Source of the DNA: a bacterium
GTDB lineage: Bacteria; AUK180
Reading direction: 5' to 3'
Assembly: GCA_030622125.1 (NCBI GenBank)
Contig: JAUXGM010000093.1
Location: 1-8,253 of the forward strand
DNA length: 8,253 bases
Made by a program: the position numbers and the translations under genes
Shown here: piece by piece, positions 1 to 5,675 of the stretch
Position numbering within the stretch: the stretch's first letter is position 1
Layout of the letters: each line of letters opens with the position of its first letter
The notes under the pieces: generated by a model
Seen by the model: only the letters and a program-made list of their open reading frames with translations
The model's database searches: none
Told to the model about the DNA's origin: nothing

Positions 1-135
1 ACTCTATTTTCAAAAGTAATACTAAAAAATGAATTTTTCATCGAAAAGATCGGAAGCGATCGGTTGAAAGAGGTACTTTCCCTTGATTATTTTAAGCGAT
101 ATATAGATGATATTTTTGAGGATGTAGAAAAATAA
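1..135 (+). CDS. C-terminal fragment of an unidentified protein
   Basis: The frame is open from the first base of the window to a TAA at 133-135, giving 44 codons. The start lies outside the window. The peptide is rich in Lys, Asp, Glu and large hydrophobic residues, with the pattern of amphipathic helices (for example SLDYFKRYIDDIFEDVEK at the end), as expected for the helical tail of a soluble protein. I see no signal peptide, membrane segment or catalytic motif, and I do not recognise the family. That it is a real gene end is inferred from the open frame, the protein-like composition and the stop followed immediately by the next start. Confidence 0.55.
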   Translation, partial: TLFSKVILKNEFFIEKIGSDRLKEVLSLDYFKRYIDDIFEDVEK

Positions 136-230
136 AATGAATAAAGAAAATATTATTCCAATGGAAATAATTGGAACAAAAATCTATATTATACGAGGTA
201 AAAAAGTTATGCTTGATAAAGATTTAAGAT

Positions 231-260
231 GGATTGTCGGGTCAAGCCCGACAATGACAA
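231..260 (+). repeat. Short palindromic dispersed repeat ending the ORF6N remnant
   Basis: Positions 233-241 (attgtcggg) and 247-255 (cccgacaat) form a perfect 9-bp inverted repeat around a 5-base loop (tcaag). The palindrome is followed by gacaa. This style of element (gtcggg-x-cccgac followed by aatgac) is common among short intergenic repeats in many bacteria. The tail at 250-260 (gacaatgacaa) recurs exactly at 2017-2027, downstream of the next gene. Confidence 0.65.
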
Positions 261-342
261 GGGAAAGAATGAAGAGTGAAAATGCAAAGAAGAAAAACTC
301 ATTTGAGATTTATAATTTGCGGTTTGGAGTTAAGTTCCACCT

Positions 343-371
343 CGTCATCCTGATCGAATGTGAAGGGTCTA
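343..371 (+). repeat. Dispersed repeat of the cgtcatcctga...gaagggtcta type
   Basis: The stretch cgtcatcctgatcgaatg followed by tgaagggtcta resembles a widespread intergenic repeat family whose usual form is near gtcatcctgagcgaagcgaaggatcta. It lies between the ORF6N remnant and the AlbA_2 gene and overlaps the 3' end of the remnant's open frame. Assignment rests on remembered similarity. No second copy is visible in this window. Confidence 0.45.
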
Positions 372-400
372 ATGGGGAATTTGGATAAGAGAGAAAATAT

Positions 401-1882
401 ATGAAATATAAAAATACTTTAACAAAAAAAGAATTAATTAAAAGATTGAAAGATATTGAATTTGATGATTTTGAAGTGAAAAAGGCAAAAACAAACATTC
501 CTAAAGATATTTGGAAAACAGTATCAGCATTCTCAAATACCTCAGGGGGTTACATTGTTTTTGGTATAGAACAGATAAATAACAAAGGAGATTTTAAGAT
601 TTCGGGTATTGACAATCCCGAAAAAGTTCAAAATGATTTTCTAACAACATTAAGGGGAGAAAAATTTAATATCTCCCTTTCCGCTCAATCTCATTTGGAA
701 AAATTTGGAAATGCAATTGTATTAATATTTTACATCACGGAAATGCCCCGCCAAGCAAAACCTGTTTATTATTATAATATCAACAATACTTTTATTCGCT
801 CAGGTGGTGGAGATCAAAAAGCAACAAAAGGAGAAATAGAAAGATTTTTGAGAGAAGCTTCCGAGAGTTCAAGCGATTTAATGATTTTTAAAGATGCAAC
901 TATTGAAGATTTACGGACAGATACAATAAAAAGGTTTGCAAACATTATCAAATCCAATCCCGTTCTTTCCGGATATAGTAAACTGACAGATCTTGAGTTA
1001 TTGCAACGGAAAGGATTTATAAAAAAGAATAAAGGTGATTTCAAAATAACTGGGGGCGCTATACTTTTGTTTGGAACTGATACTGCTATTAAAAATTATT
1101 TCCCATATTTTAAGGTGGACTATTTTGAAGTTCCAGGAATAAAATGGGGCGGTATTGATGAAAAAAGATGGGATTACCGAATACTTTCAGAAAGTAATCT
1201 TATTGAAACATTTTTTATGATATTTCCAAGATTACGGATTCGTGTGCCAATACCATTTGCCTTAAAAAAAGATGGAATAAGTAGAGATGATAATTCTCCC
1301 GCACTGATAGCAGTAAGAGAGGCATTTGTTAATCTACTTGCTCATACGGACTATTTTGATAGAAAAGGTGCTTCTATAAAGGTCTATGACAATAGAATAG
1401 ATTTGACAAATGGCGGTTCATTGTTATTTAATGAAAAATTACTTTTAAATGGTGATATTTCGGAACCAAGAAATCCGCTTCTTATTCAAGCATTCAGACT
1501 AATGGTCCTTGCAGAAGATGCAGGTTCAGGATTTTTTAAAATTTTCACTAATTGGAAAAAAATGGAATTTATTAATCCTATTTATGAATCAGATCGTAGT
1601 AATAATAGATTTAAGTTAATACTTTTTACACAAAAGATATTGAAGAAGAAAACTAGGAATAAAACTAGGGGAAAAACTAGGGATAAAACTAGGGATAAAA
1701 CTAGGGATAAAATTTTGACTTTAATCCTTAAAAATAGCAAAATAACAATGAAAGAGCTTTCTGAAAAAATTGGGCTATCTGAGAAAGGAATTGAATGGCA
1801 ACTCCGTAAATTAAAAAAGGAAAAAATAATTAAAAGAATTGGTTCGAAAAAAGCCGGACATTGGGAAGTAAATGAAGAGTAA
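401..1882 (+). CDS. AlbA_2/Schlafen-domain putative DNA-binding ATPase-like protein with winged-helix C-terminus
   Basis: The product has 493 residues. Residues ~20-140 fit the AlbA_2 (Schlafen AlbA-type) domain: a DFEVKKA opening, then KDIWKTVSAFSNTSGGYIVFGIE, later an IRSGG strand and ATKGEIERFLRE. A GHKL/HATPase_c_4-like region follows, with REAFVNLLAHTDY at 306-318 (Asn311 at the usual nucleotide-binding Asn position) and a short AGSG box at 374-377. Residues 417-436 are five Lys-Thr-Arg-x tetrapeptides. Residues ~437-490 look like a winged helix-turn-helix (ITMKELSEKIGLSEKGIEWQL...RIGSKKAGHWEV). This architecture is common in proteins annotated as ATP-binding, RecG-like C-terminal or transcriptional-regulator proteins; their biochemical role is mostly unknown, and some occur in defence or mobile islands. 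There is no membrane segment. The ATG at 401 has only a weak purine-rich agagaga upstream. The gene is full length and unbroken, and repeats flank it on both sides. Family is fairly sure; function is open. Confidence 0.85.
   Translation: MKYKNTLTKKELIKRLKDIEFDDFEVKKAKTNIPKDIWKTVSAFSNTSGGYIVFGIEQINNKGDFKISGIDNPEKVQNDFLTTLRGEKFNISLSAQSHLEKFGNAIVLIFYITEMPRQAKPVYYYNINNTFIRSGGGDQKATKGEIERFLREASESSSDLMIFKDATIEDLRTDTIKRFANIIKSNPVLSGYSKLTDLELLQRKGFIKKNKGDFKITGGAILLFGTDTAIKNYFPYFKVDYFEVPGIKWGGIDEKRWDYRILSESNLIETFFMIFPRLRIRVPIPFALKKDGISRDDNSPALIAVREAFVNLLAHTDYFDRKGASIKVYDNRIDLTNGGSLLFNEKLLLNGDISEPRNPLLIQAFRLMVLAEDAGSGFFKIFTNWKKMEFINPIYESDRSNNRFKLILFTQKILKKKTRNKTRGKTRDKTRDKTRDKILTLILKNSKITMKELSEKIGLSEKGIEWQLRKLKKEKIIKRIGSKKAGHWEVNEE
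1649..1708 (+). repeat. Five in-frame 12-bp tandem repeats encoding a Lys-Thr-Arg-x linker
   Basis: Five consecutive 12-base units of aaaactagggat type run from 1649 to 1708. Units four and five (1685-1696, 1697-1708) are identical to unit three, while units one and two differ near their ends. They encode KTRN, KTRG, KTRD, KTRD, KTRD between the ATPase-like region and the winged helix of the AlbA_2 protein. The unit length is a multiple of three, so gain or loss of units would change linker length without shifting the frame. The strong positive charge suggests a flexible, possibly nucleic-acid-contacting linker (inference). Confidence 0.9.
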
Positions 1883-1918
1883 ACCACAGCACCTTAGGAA
1901 GATGCTGGATAAACCACA
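1880..1918 (+). repeat. Short direct repeat taaaccaca overlapping the AlbA_2 stop
   Basis: The 9-mer taaaccaca occurs at 1880-1888, where its first three bases are the stop codon of the AlbA_2 gene, and again at 1910-1918. A short inverted pair, cagca (1887-1891) and tgctg (1903-1907), lies between. A similar taaccacagagcac appears at 7940-7953 after pyrC, so this may be a degenerate copy of one intergenic repeat family. Confidence 0.4.
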
Positions 1919-1940
1919 AGTGCCATTACCGGTGCAGGGC

Positions 1941-1965
1941 GTAGAAATCTCATTGAGATTGCTAC
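1941..1965 (+). repeat. Hairpin-forming inverted repeat upstream of purS
   Basis: gtag at 1941-1944 pairs with ctac at 1962-1965, and aatctca at 1946-1952 pairs with tgagatt at 1954-1960, with one A/G mismatch between the stems and a one-base centre. DNA cruciform or RNA hairpin formation is possible, though the RNA loop would need to open a few pairs. The words aatctca and gagattgct are typical of dispersed repeats in many genomes, so I read this as repeat-derived rather than a dedicated regulatory site. No T-run follows, so it is not a standard terminator. Confidence 0.5.
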
Positions 1966-1967
1966 AT

Positions 1968-2027
1968 TGGAGTTTATCCCGCACACCCAATCAAGTTGAG
2001 TGCATGCTTGAGGCGGGACAATGACAA
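1968..2027 (+). repeat. Second copy or relative of the palindromic dispersed repeat, upstream of purS
   Basis: tcccgc at 1977-1982 pairs with gcggga at 2013-2018. Inside, tcaag at 1991-1995 pairs with cttga at 2007-2011, leaving an asymmetric internal loop. The element ends in gacaatgacaa (2017-2027), identical to the tail of the repeat at 231-260 and in the same orientation. With the inverted repeats above, it fills nearly all of the 176-base gap between the AlbA_2 gene and purS. Confidence 0.55.
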
Positions 2028-2044
2028 AAAATATAAAAATAGAT

Positions 2045-2049
2045 AGGAG
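2045..2049 (+). promoter_or_regulatory. Ribosome-binding site of purS
   Basis: aggag lies nine bases before the purS ATG at 2059. It is the clearest Shine-Dalgarno sequence at the head of the operon and supports that start. Confidence 0.75.
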
Positions 2050-2058
2050 TAAAAAGTT

Positions 2059-2289
2059 ATGAAGATAAAAATCAGAGTGCAATTCAAAGACGGGGTATTT
2101 AATCCTGAAGGGGATACGATTAAAAGAACCCTTAATAAACTTGGATATAAAGAGATAAGAGCTGTTTCTATAGAAAAAACCTTCGTTTTGGATGTCGATG
2201 ATGCCCATTATGATGAAAAAAGGATAGGGACGATAGCAAATGATATCCTTTCCAATCCCGTTATTGAGAGCTGGGAGATAGTAAAGTGA
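2059..2289 (+). CDS. purS: Phosphoribosylformylglycinamidine synthase subunit PurS
   Basis: PurS is the small structural subunit of the three-part FGAM synthase (PurS, PurQ, small PurL) that converts formylglycinamide ribotide to FGAM in the fourth step of purine synthesis. It is thought to bridge PurQ and PurL and help ammonia transfer. The 76-residue length fits the family (about 80). Visible signatures are a KDGVFNPEGDTIKRTL segment at 10-25, LGYKEIRAV at 28-36 and SNPVIESWEI at 65-74, the last being the typical NPVIE ending. Its usual partners purQ and purL are not adjacent; it is instead coupled to purD through a 4-base overlap (stop 2287-2289, next start 2286). It is the first gene of the compact operon. 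Confidence 0.9.
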   Translation: MKIKIRVQFKDGVFNPEGDTIKRTLNKLGYKEIRAVSIEKTFVLDVDDAHYDEKRIGTIANDILSNPVIESWEIVK

Positions 2290-3521
2290 AAAGGGTTCTC
2301 GTAATAGGAAATGGCGGCAGAGAATCCGCTATCATATCAAAACTGAAAGAGAACCCCGATATAAAAATTTTTCAATGGCAGTTCAATAGTGCACTTAACG
2401 GTGTTTTTCCATATAGAAGTGATGTTTGGGATATAAACACATTAACCGATAATCTAAAAAAGGATGAATTTGATCTTGTTATCGTAGGACCTGAGGCACC
2501 GCTTGTTATGGGAATTGCCGATGAACTTGAAAAAAGAGGAATATTGGTCTTTGGTCCTTTTCAAAGGGGTGCTCTCATTGAAGGAAGTAAATCCTTCGCA
2601 AAGAACTTTATGAAAGAAAACAATATTCCAACCGCAGAATACGATCTGATCAAATCTTATGAAGAGGGAAAACAAATATTAAAAAATAGAAAATTCCCCG
2701 TGTATATAAAGGCATCCGGTTTGGCAGCAGGTAAGGGAGCATTATTTGTAAAAAACCTTGACGAAGGAATTAGAATCCTCAAAGAAATATTTATAGAAAA
2801 AAAATTCGGGGAACAGGATGAAGCGGTGATAGAGGATTTTCTTGAAGGAGAGGAGATCTCAATGCTTGCTTTTATATCAGCCGGTCAATATTTTCTTTTA
2901 CCTCCTGCGAGGGATTACAAGAAAGCTTATGATAATGATAAGGGACTTAATACCGGAGGTATGGGATCGATCTGCCCTGTTAATGTTCCCGAATCTTCTT
3001 ATAATAAATGGGGGAAAATAATTATCGGTAGGACGGTAGAAGGTTTCAAAAAAGCAGGAATTGATTACAGGGGTATCCTCTATGCCGGATTGATGGTAAA
3101 CAATAATGAACCTTATGTATTAGAGTATAATTGCCGATTCGGTGACCCTGAGACGCAATCCATACTGCCGCTTATTGAAGGTGATCTTTTTGATATATGC
3201 TGCAATGTAGCAATGAATAAAAAAATAAATTTTGGGATAAAAAAGGATTTGAAAGCGATAACCGTAATACTTGCGGCAAAAGGTTATCCTGAAAATTATA
3301 AAAAAGGAATTGAAATAAAAATACCCGGTATGATTGATAATATAAGTATCTTACCGGCTGGATTAAAAAGGAAAAACGGAAAATATGTTTCAACGGGCGG
3401 AAGGATACTTGGAATAACAGGAATTGAAAAAGACCTTGAAAAACTTAGGAAAAAAATATATACTTATATCGATGAGATCTCAAATGAAAATACCTTTTAT
3501 AGGATGGATATAGGAATATGA
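2286..3521 (+). CDS. purD: Phosphoribosylamine--glycine ligase (GAR synthetase)
   Basis: PurD joins phosphoribosylamine and glycine using ATP, the second step of purine synthesis, in the cytoplasm. The product has 411 residues, slightly short of the usual 420-430. Signatures are GNGGRESA at 8-15, VGPEAPL at 68-73, EGSKSFAKNFM at 99-109, the ATP-grasp IKASGLAAGKG at 141-151, NTGGMGS at 222-228, and EYNCRFGDPETQ at 280-291 with metal-binding residues. The C-terminus has TGGRILGITG at 370-379 and ends near a YRMDIG motif. The start is a GTG at 2286 overlapping the purS stop, with ggaga at 2274-2278 as ribosome-binding site; the N-terminal Gly-rich motif begins at residue 8, so no later start fits. 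The segment around residues 30-45 departs from the usual PGN-x-G pattern, and Ser144 sits where Asp is common (KADGLAAGKG). Identity is sure. Confidence 0.96.
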   Translation: MKRVLVIGNGGRESAIISKLKENPDIKIFQWQFNSALNGVFPYRSDVWDINTLTDNLKKDEFDLVIVGPEAPLVMGIADELEKRGILVFGPFQRGALIEGSKSFAKNFMKENNIPTAEYDLIKSYEEGKQILKNRKFPVYIKASGLAAGKGALFVKNLDEGIRILKEIFIEKKFGEQDEAVIEDFLEGEEISMLAFISAGQYFLLPPARDYKKAYDNDKGLNTGGMGSICPVNVPESSYNKWGKIIIGRTVEGFKKAGIDYRGILYAGLMVNNNEPYVLEYNCRFGDPETQSILPLIEGDLFDICCNVAMNKKINFGIKKDLKAITVILAAKGYPENYKKGIEIKIPGMIDNISILPAGLKRKNGKYVSTGGRILGITGIEKDLEKLRKKIYTYIDEISNENTFYRMDIGI

Positions 3522-5146
3522 AAAAGCGTAGTAAAACAAAATTTATATTTGTAACCGGTGGTGTTATATCATCACTTGGTAAGGGCATAACATCGGCATC
3601 GATCGGAGTTGTCCTTAAAGACAAAGGTTTTCGGGTCAATATGATCAAATTTGATCCCTATATAAATGTTGATTCGGGCACAATGAATCCCTTTCAGCAT
3701 GGAGAGGTCTATGTAACAAAGGATGGAGCGGAAACAGATCTCGATCTGGGACATTATGAGCGTTTCATATCAAGAGATATGACGGAAGATAATAATGTTA
3801 CAACCGGAAAGGTTTATAGTAATGTAATAGATAAAGAAAGAAAAGGTGAGTTTCTCGGCAACTGTGTTCAGGTCGTTCCCCATATCACCGATGAAATAAA
3901 ATCAAGAATATACAAATTGGTGAGTAAAAATACCGATTTTCTCCTCTGTGAGATCGGCGGAACAGTAGGTGATATTGAATCGTTGCCATTTTTAGAAGCG
4001 ATCAGACAGATAAAACTTGAATATCCCAATGATGTTTTATTTATCCATCTTACACTTGTTCCCTATATAAAGACAGCGGGTGAGGTAAAGACAAAACCTA
4101 CTCAACACTCGGTGAATGAACTGAGAAGGATCGGTATTCAACCGGATTTTATTGCTTGCAGAAGTGAAAATCCGCTTTCAAGAGCGATCAAAGCAAAAAT
4201 ATCATTGTTCTGTAATGTTTCTCAGGATAAGGTTATCTCTATCGAAGATGCAAAAAGTATCTATGATGTTCCGATAAATCTTGAAAGACAGGGATTTTCC
4301 GCTTCTATTTTGGATTTTTTTAGTATGATACAAACAAGAAAATCTAATTATCTCGATAATTGGAAGATCTTTCTTAATAACTTTTATGCACATGAAAAAG
4401 AAATAACAATAGGAATAGTCGGAAAATATGTTGAACTTCAGGATAGTTATATGAGTATTAAGGAAGCGATCAATCATGCTTCCGCTTATCTAAAAATAAA
4501 AACAAATATGAGATGGATTGAATCGGAAGCTCTGGAAACAGAAAACTACGAGAAAAAGTTGTGTGCCCTTAACGGAATTCTTATTCCGGGTGGATTTGGT
4601 GATCGTGGGATCGAAGGAATGATAAATGCGGCAAAATTTGCAAGAAAAAATAAACTGCCTTGCTTCGGTATCTGTCTTGGAATGCAGGTAATGATAATTG
4701 ATCTTGCAAGAAATTATATTAAACTTGAAAATGCTAATTCTGCGGAGTTTAATTCAAAAACGCCTTACCCTGTTATTGATCTTCAGAAAGGGCAAAAGAA
4801 TATAGATGCAAAAGGCGGAACACAGCGATTGGGACATTATCCATGTAAAATTTATAATAATACGATTGCATATCAAACATATAAGGAAAATCTTATTTTA
4901 GAAAGGCATAGACATAGATATGAATTTAATAATGAATTTAGGGAATTATTTGAAGAGAAAGGTATTGTTTTTTCAGGGATCTGTCCACAAAATGATCTTG
5001 TGGAGATCATAGAATTAAAGAATCATCCTTATTATCTCGGATGTCAGTTCCATCCCGAATTACAATCAAGACCATTGCAGCCGCATCGACTTTTTATAGG
5101 TTTTTTAAAAATATCATTGGAGAGAAAATATGAAACAAAAAAGTAA
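3518..5146 (+). CDS. pyrG: CTP synthase (glutamine-hydrolysing)
   Basis: PyrG aminates UTP to CTP using ATP and ammonia from glutamine. The 542-residue length is standard. The N-terminal synthetase domain shows FVTGGVISSLGKGI (11-24, P-loop), KFDPYINVD (44-52), HGEVYVTKDGAETDLDLGHYERF (61-83) and CEIGGTVGDIESLPF (144-158). The C-terminal class I glutamine amidotransferase domain has IPGGFGDRG, the nucleophile Cys386 in CFGICLGMQ, and the His512/Glu514 pair in QFHPEL, so the catalytic triad is complete. RHRHRYEFN and QRLGHYPCK are also family motifs. It starts at an ATG whose ATGA overlaps the purD stop by four bases, and its 3' end overlaps pyrR by 17 bases. Placement between purine genes and pyrR suggests pooled purine/pyrimidine control (inference). 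Confidence 0.98.
   Translation: MKKRSKTKFIFVTGGVISSLGKGITSASIGVVLKDKGFRVNMIKFDPYINVDSGTMNPFQHGEVYVTKDGAETDLDLGHYERFISRDMTEDNNVTTGKVYSNVIDKERKGEFLGNCVQVVPHITDEIKSRIYKLVSKNTDFLLCEIGGTVGDIESLPFLEAIRQIKLEYPNDVLFIHLTLVPYIKTAGEVKTKPTQHSVNELRRIGIQPDFIACRSENPLSRAIKAKISLFCNVSQDKVISIEDAKSIYDVPINLERQGFSASILDFFSMIQTRKSNYLDNWKIFLNNFYAHEKEITIGIVGKYVELQDSYMSIKEAINHASAYLKIKTNMRWIESEALETENYEKKLCALNGILIPGGFGDRGIEGMINAAKFARKNKLPCFGICLGMQVMIIDLARNYIKLENANSAEFNSKTPYPVIDLQKGQKNIDAKGGTQRLGHYPCKIYNNTIAYQTYKENLILERHRHRYEFNNEFRELFEEKGIVFSGICPQNDLVEIIELKNHPYYLGCQFHPELQSRPLQPHRLFIGFLKISLERKYETKK
5119..5124 (+). promoter_or_regulatory. Ribosome-binding site of pyrR inside the pyrG coding region
   Basis: ggagag lies five bases before the ATG at 5130, inside the last codons of pyrG. 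It selects this ATG over the in-frame ATG at 5151, which lacks a Shine-Dalgarno sequence. The resulting N-terminus (MKQKSKIM...) also fits PyrR proteins better. Confidence 0.75.
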
Positions 5147-5675
5147 AATTATGGTAAAGGAAGATATCTTCCGTAGTTTAAAAAGGATCGCTCATGAGAT
5201 CATTGAGTTTAACAAAGGCATTAAGGATATTGCCATCCTCGGCATAAGAAGAAGAGGCGTCCCTCTTGGAGATGTTATCAGGGAAGAGATAGAAAAAACG
5301 GAAGGTAAAAAGGTAACCTTCGGTATTATTGATATCACGCTTTACAGGGATGATCTTTCAACATTATCTGATAAACCGAAGGTGAACAGTACGGAAATAG
5401 ATTTCAATGTTACGGGAAAAAACATTATTTTGATCGATGATGTTCTATATACAGGAAGAACAATAAGAGCGGCACTTGATGAAATAATGGATTACGGCAG
5501 ACCGAAATCAATACAGGTTGCGGTTTTAGTGGATAGAGGACATAGAGAACTTCCGGTGATGGCAAATTATATCGGTAAAAGTATTCCAACAAAGAAAAAT
5601 GAGGTTATTGAGGTAAAAACAGAAGAAACGGATGGTATCTGGGAGGTCTGGATAGCGGAGAAGATAAAAAAATGA
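5130..5675 (+). CDS. pyrR: Bifunctional pyr operon regulator / uracil phosphoribosyltransferase PyrR
   Basis: PyrR in Bacillus and relatives binds UMP and a conserved loop in pyr leader RNA, promoting attenuation, and also makes UMP from uracil and PRPP. The product has 181 residues, the normal length. Family features are RIAHEIIEFNKG (19-30), GIRRRGVPLGD (38-48), DITLYRDDL (68-76), the PRPP loop IILIDDVLYTGRT (99-111) and VDRGHRELPV (134-143). The PRPP loop is the PyrR type, with VLYTGRT after the two Asp residues. The gene overlaps pyrG by 17 bases upstream and pyrB by 4 bases downstream, leaving no room for an attenuator on either side. I do not see a typical PyrR-binding loop in the operon leader. 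Whether it regulates this operon through RNA here, or acts mainly as an enzyme, cannot be told from the sequence. Confidence 0.95.
   Translation: MKQKSKIMVKEDIFRSLKRIAHEIIEFNKGIKDIAILGIRRRGVPLGDVIREEIEKTEGKKVTFGIIDITLYRDDLSTLSDKPKVNSTEIDFNVTGKNIILIDDVLYTGRTIRAALDEIMDYGRPKSIQVAVLVDRGHRELPVMANYIGKSIPTKKNEVIEVKTEETDGIWEVWIAEKIKK

Larger units (their letters stand above)
137..388 (+). pseudogene. Truncated ORF6N-domain protein (phage-type DNA-binding family), 5' remnant
   Basis: The ATG lies one base after the preceding stop. Residues 6-30 match the start of the ORF6N domain well: an IIP-x-E-I-I opening, then KIYIIRGKKVMLDKDL. ORF6N occurs in phage and phage-derived proteins, often with KilA-N or Ant/Rep-type domains, and is thought to bind DNA. 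In intact members the sequence continues into an AELYGV-like segment and the rest of a domain of roughly 85-90 residues. Here the similarity stops at residue 30 (about position 226), exactly where a palindromic dispersed repeat begins. The remaining 53 codons (including RWIVGSSPTMT) read through repeat and filler sequence and do not look like a protein domain. I see no good ribosome-binding site close to the ATG. I read it as a dead 5' fragment; the ORF6N match is recalled family knowledge, not a search result. Confidence 0.65.

Noticed and set aside
1582-1887. Minus-strand open frame antisense to the AlbA_2 C-terminus
   Set aside because: It is a shadow of the AT-rich tandem repeat and winged-helix coding region, with low-complexity Leu/Phe/Ser content.
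2008-2037. Promoter-like pair TTGAGG (2008-2013) and TATAAA (2032-2037) before purS
   Set aside because: The spacing of 18 is acceptable, but the -35-like box lies inside the dispersed repeat and transcription would start at or within the ribosome-binding site at 2045-2049. Too weak to annotate.
1883-2058. Riboswitch or PyrR-binding leader upstream of purS
   Set aside because: I looked for a ccagagagg-like PyrR loop and for a purine-riboswitch-like three-way junction. Neither is visible, and the stems present look like dispersed repeats.
1894-2208. Minus-strand open frame of 104 codons
   Set aside because: It runs through repeat sequence and antisense to purS, has no family resemblance, and purS is clearly the real gene.
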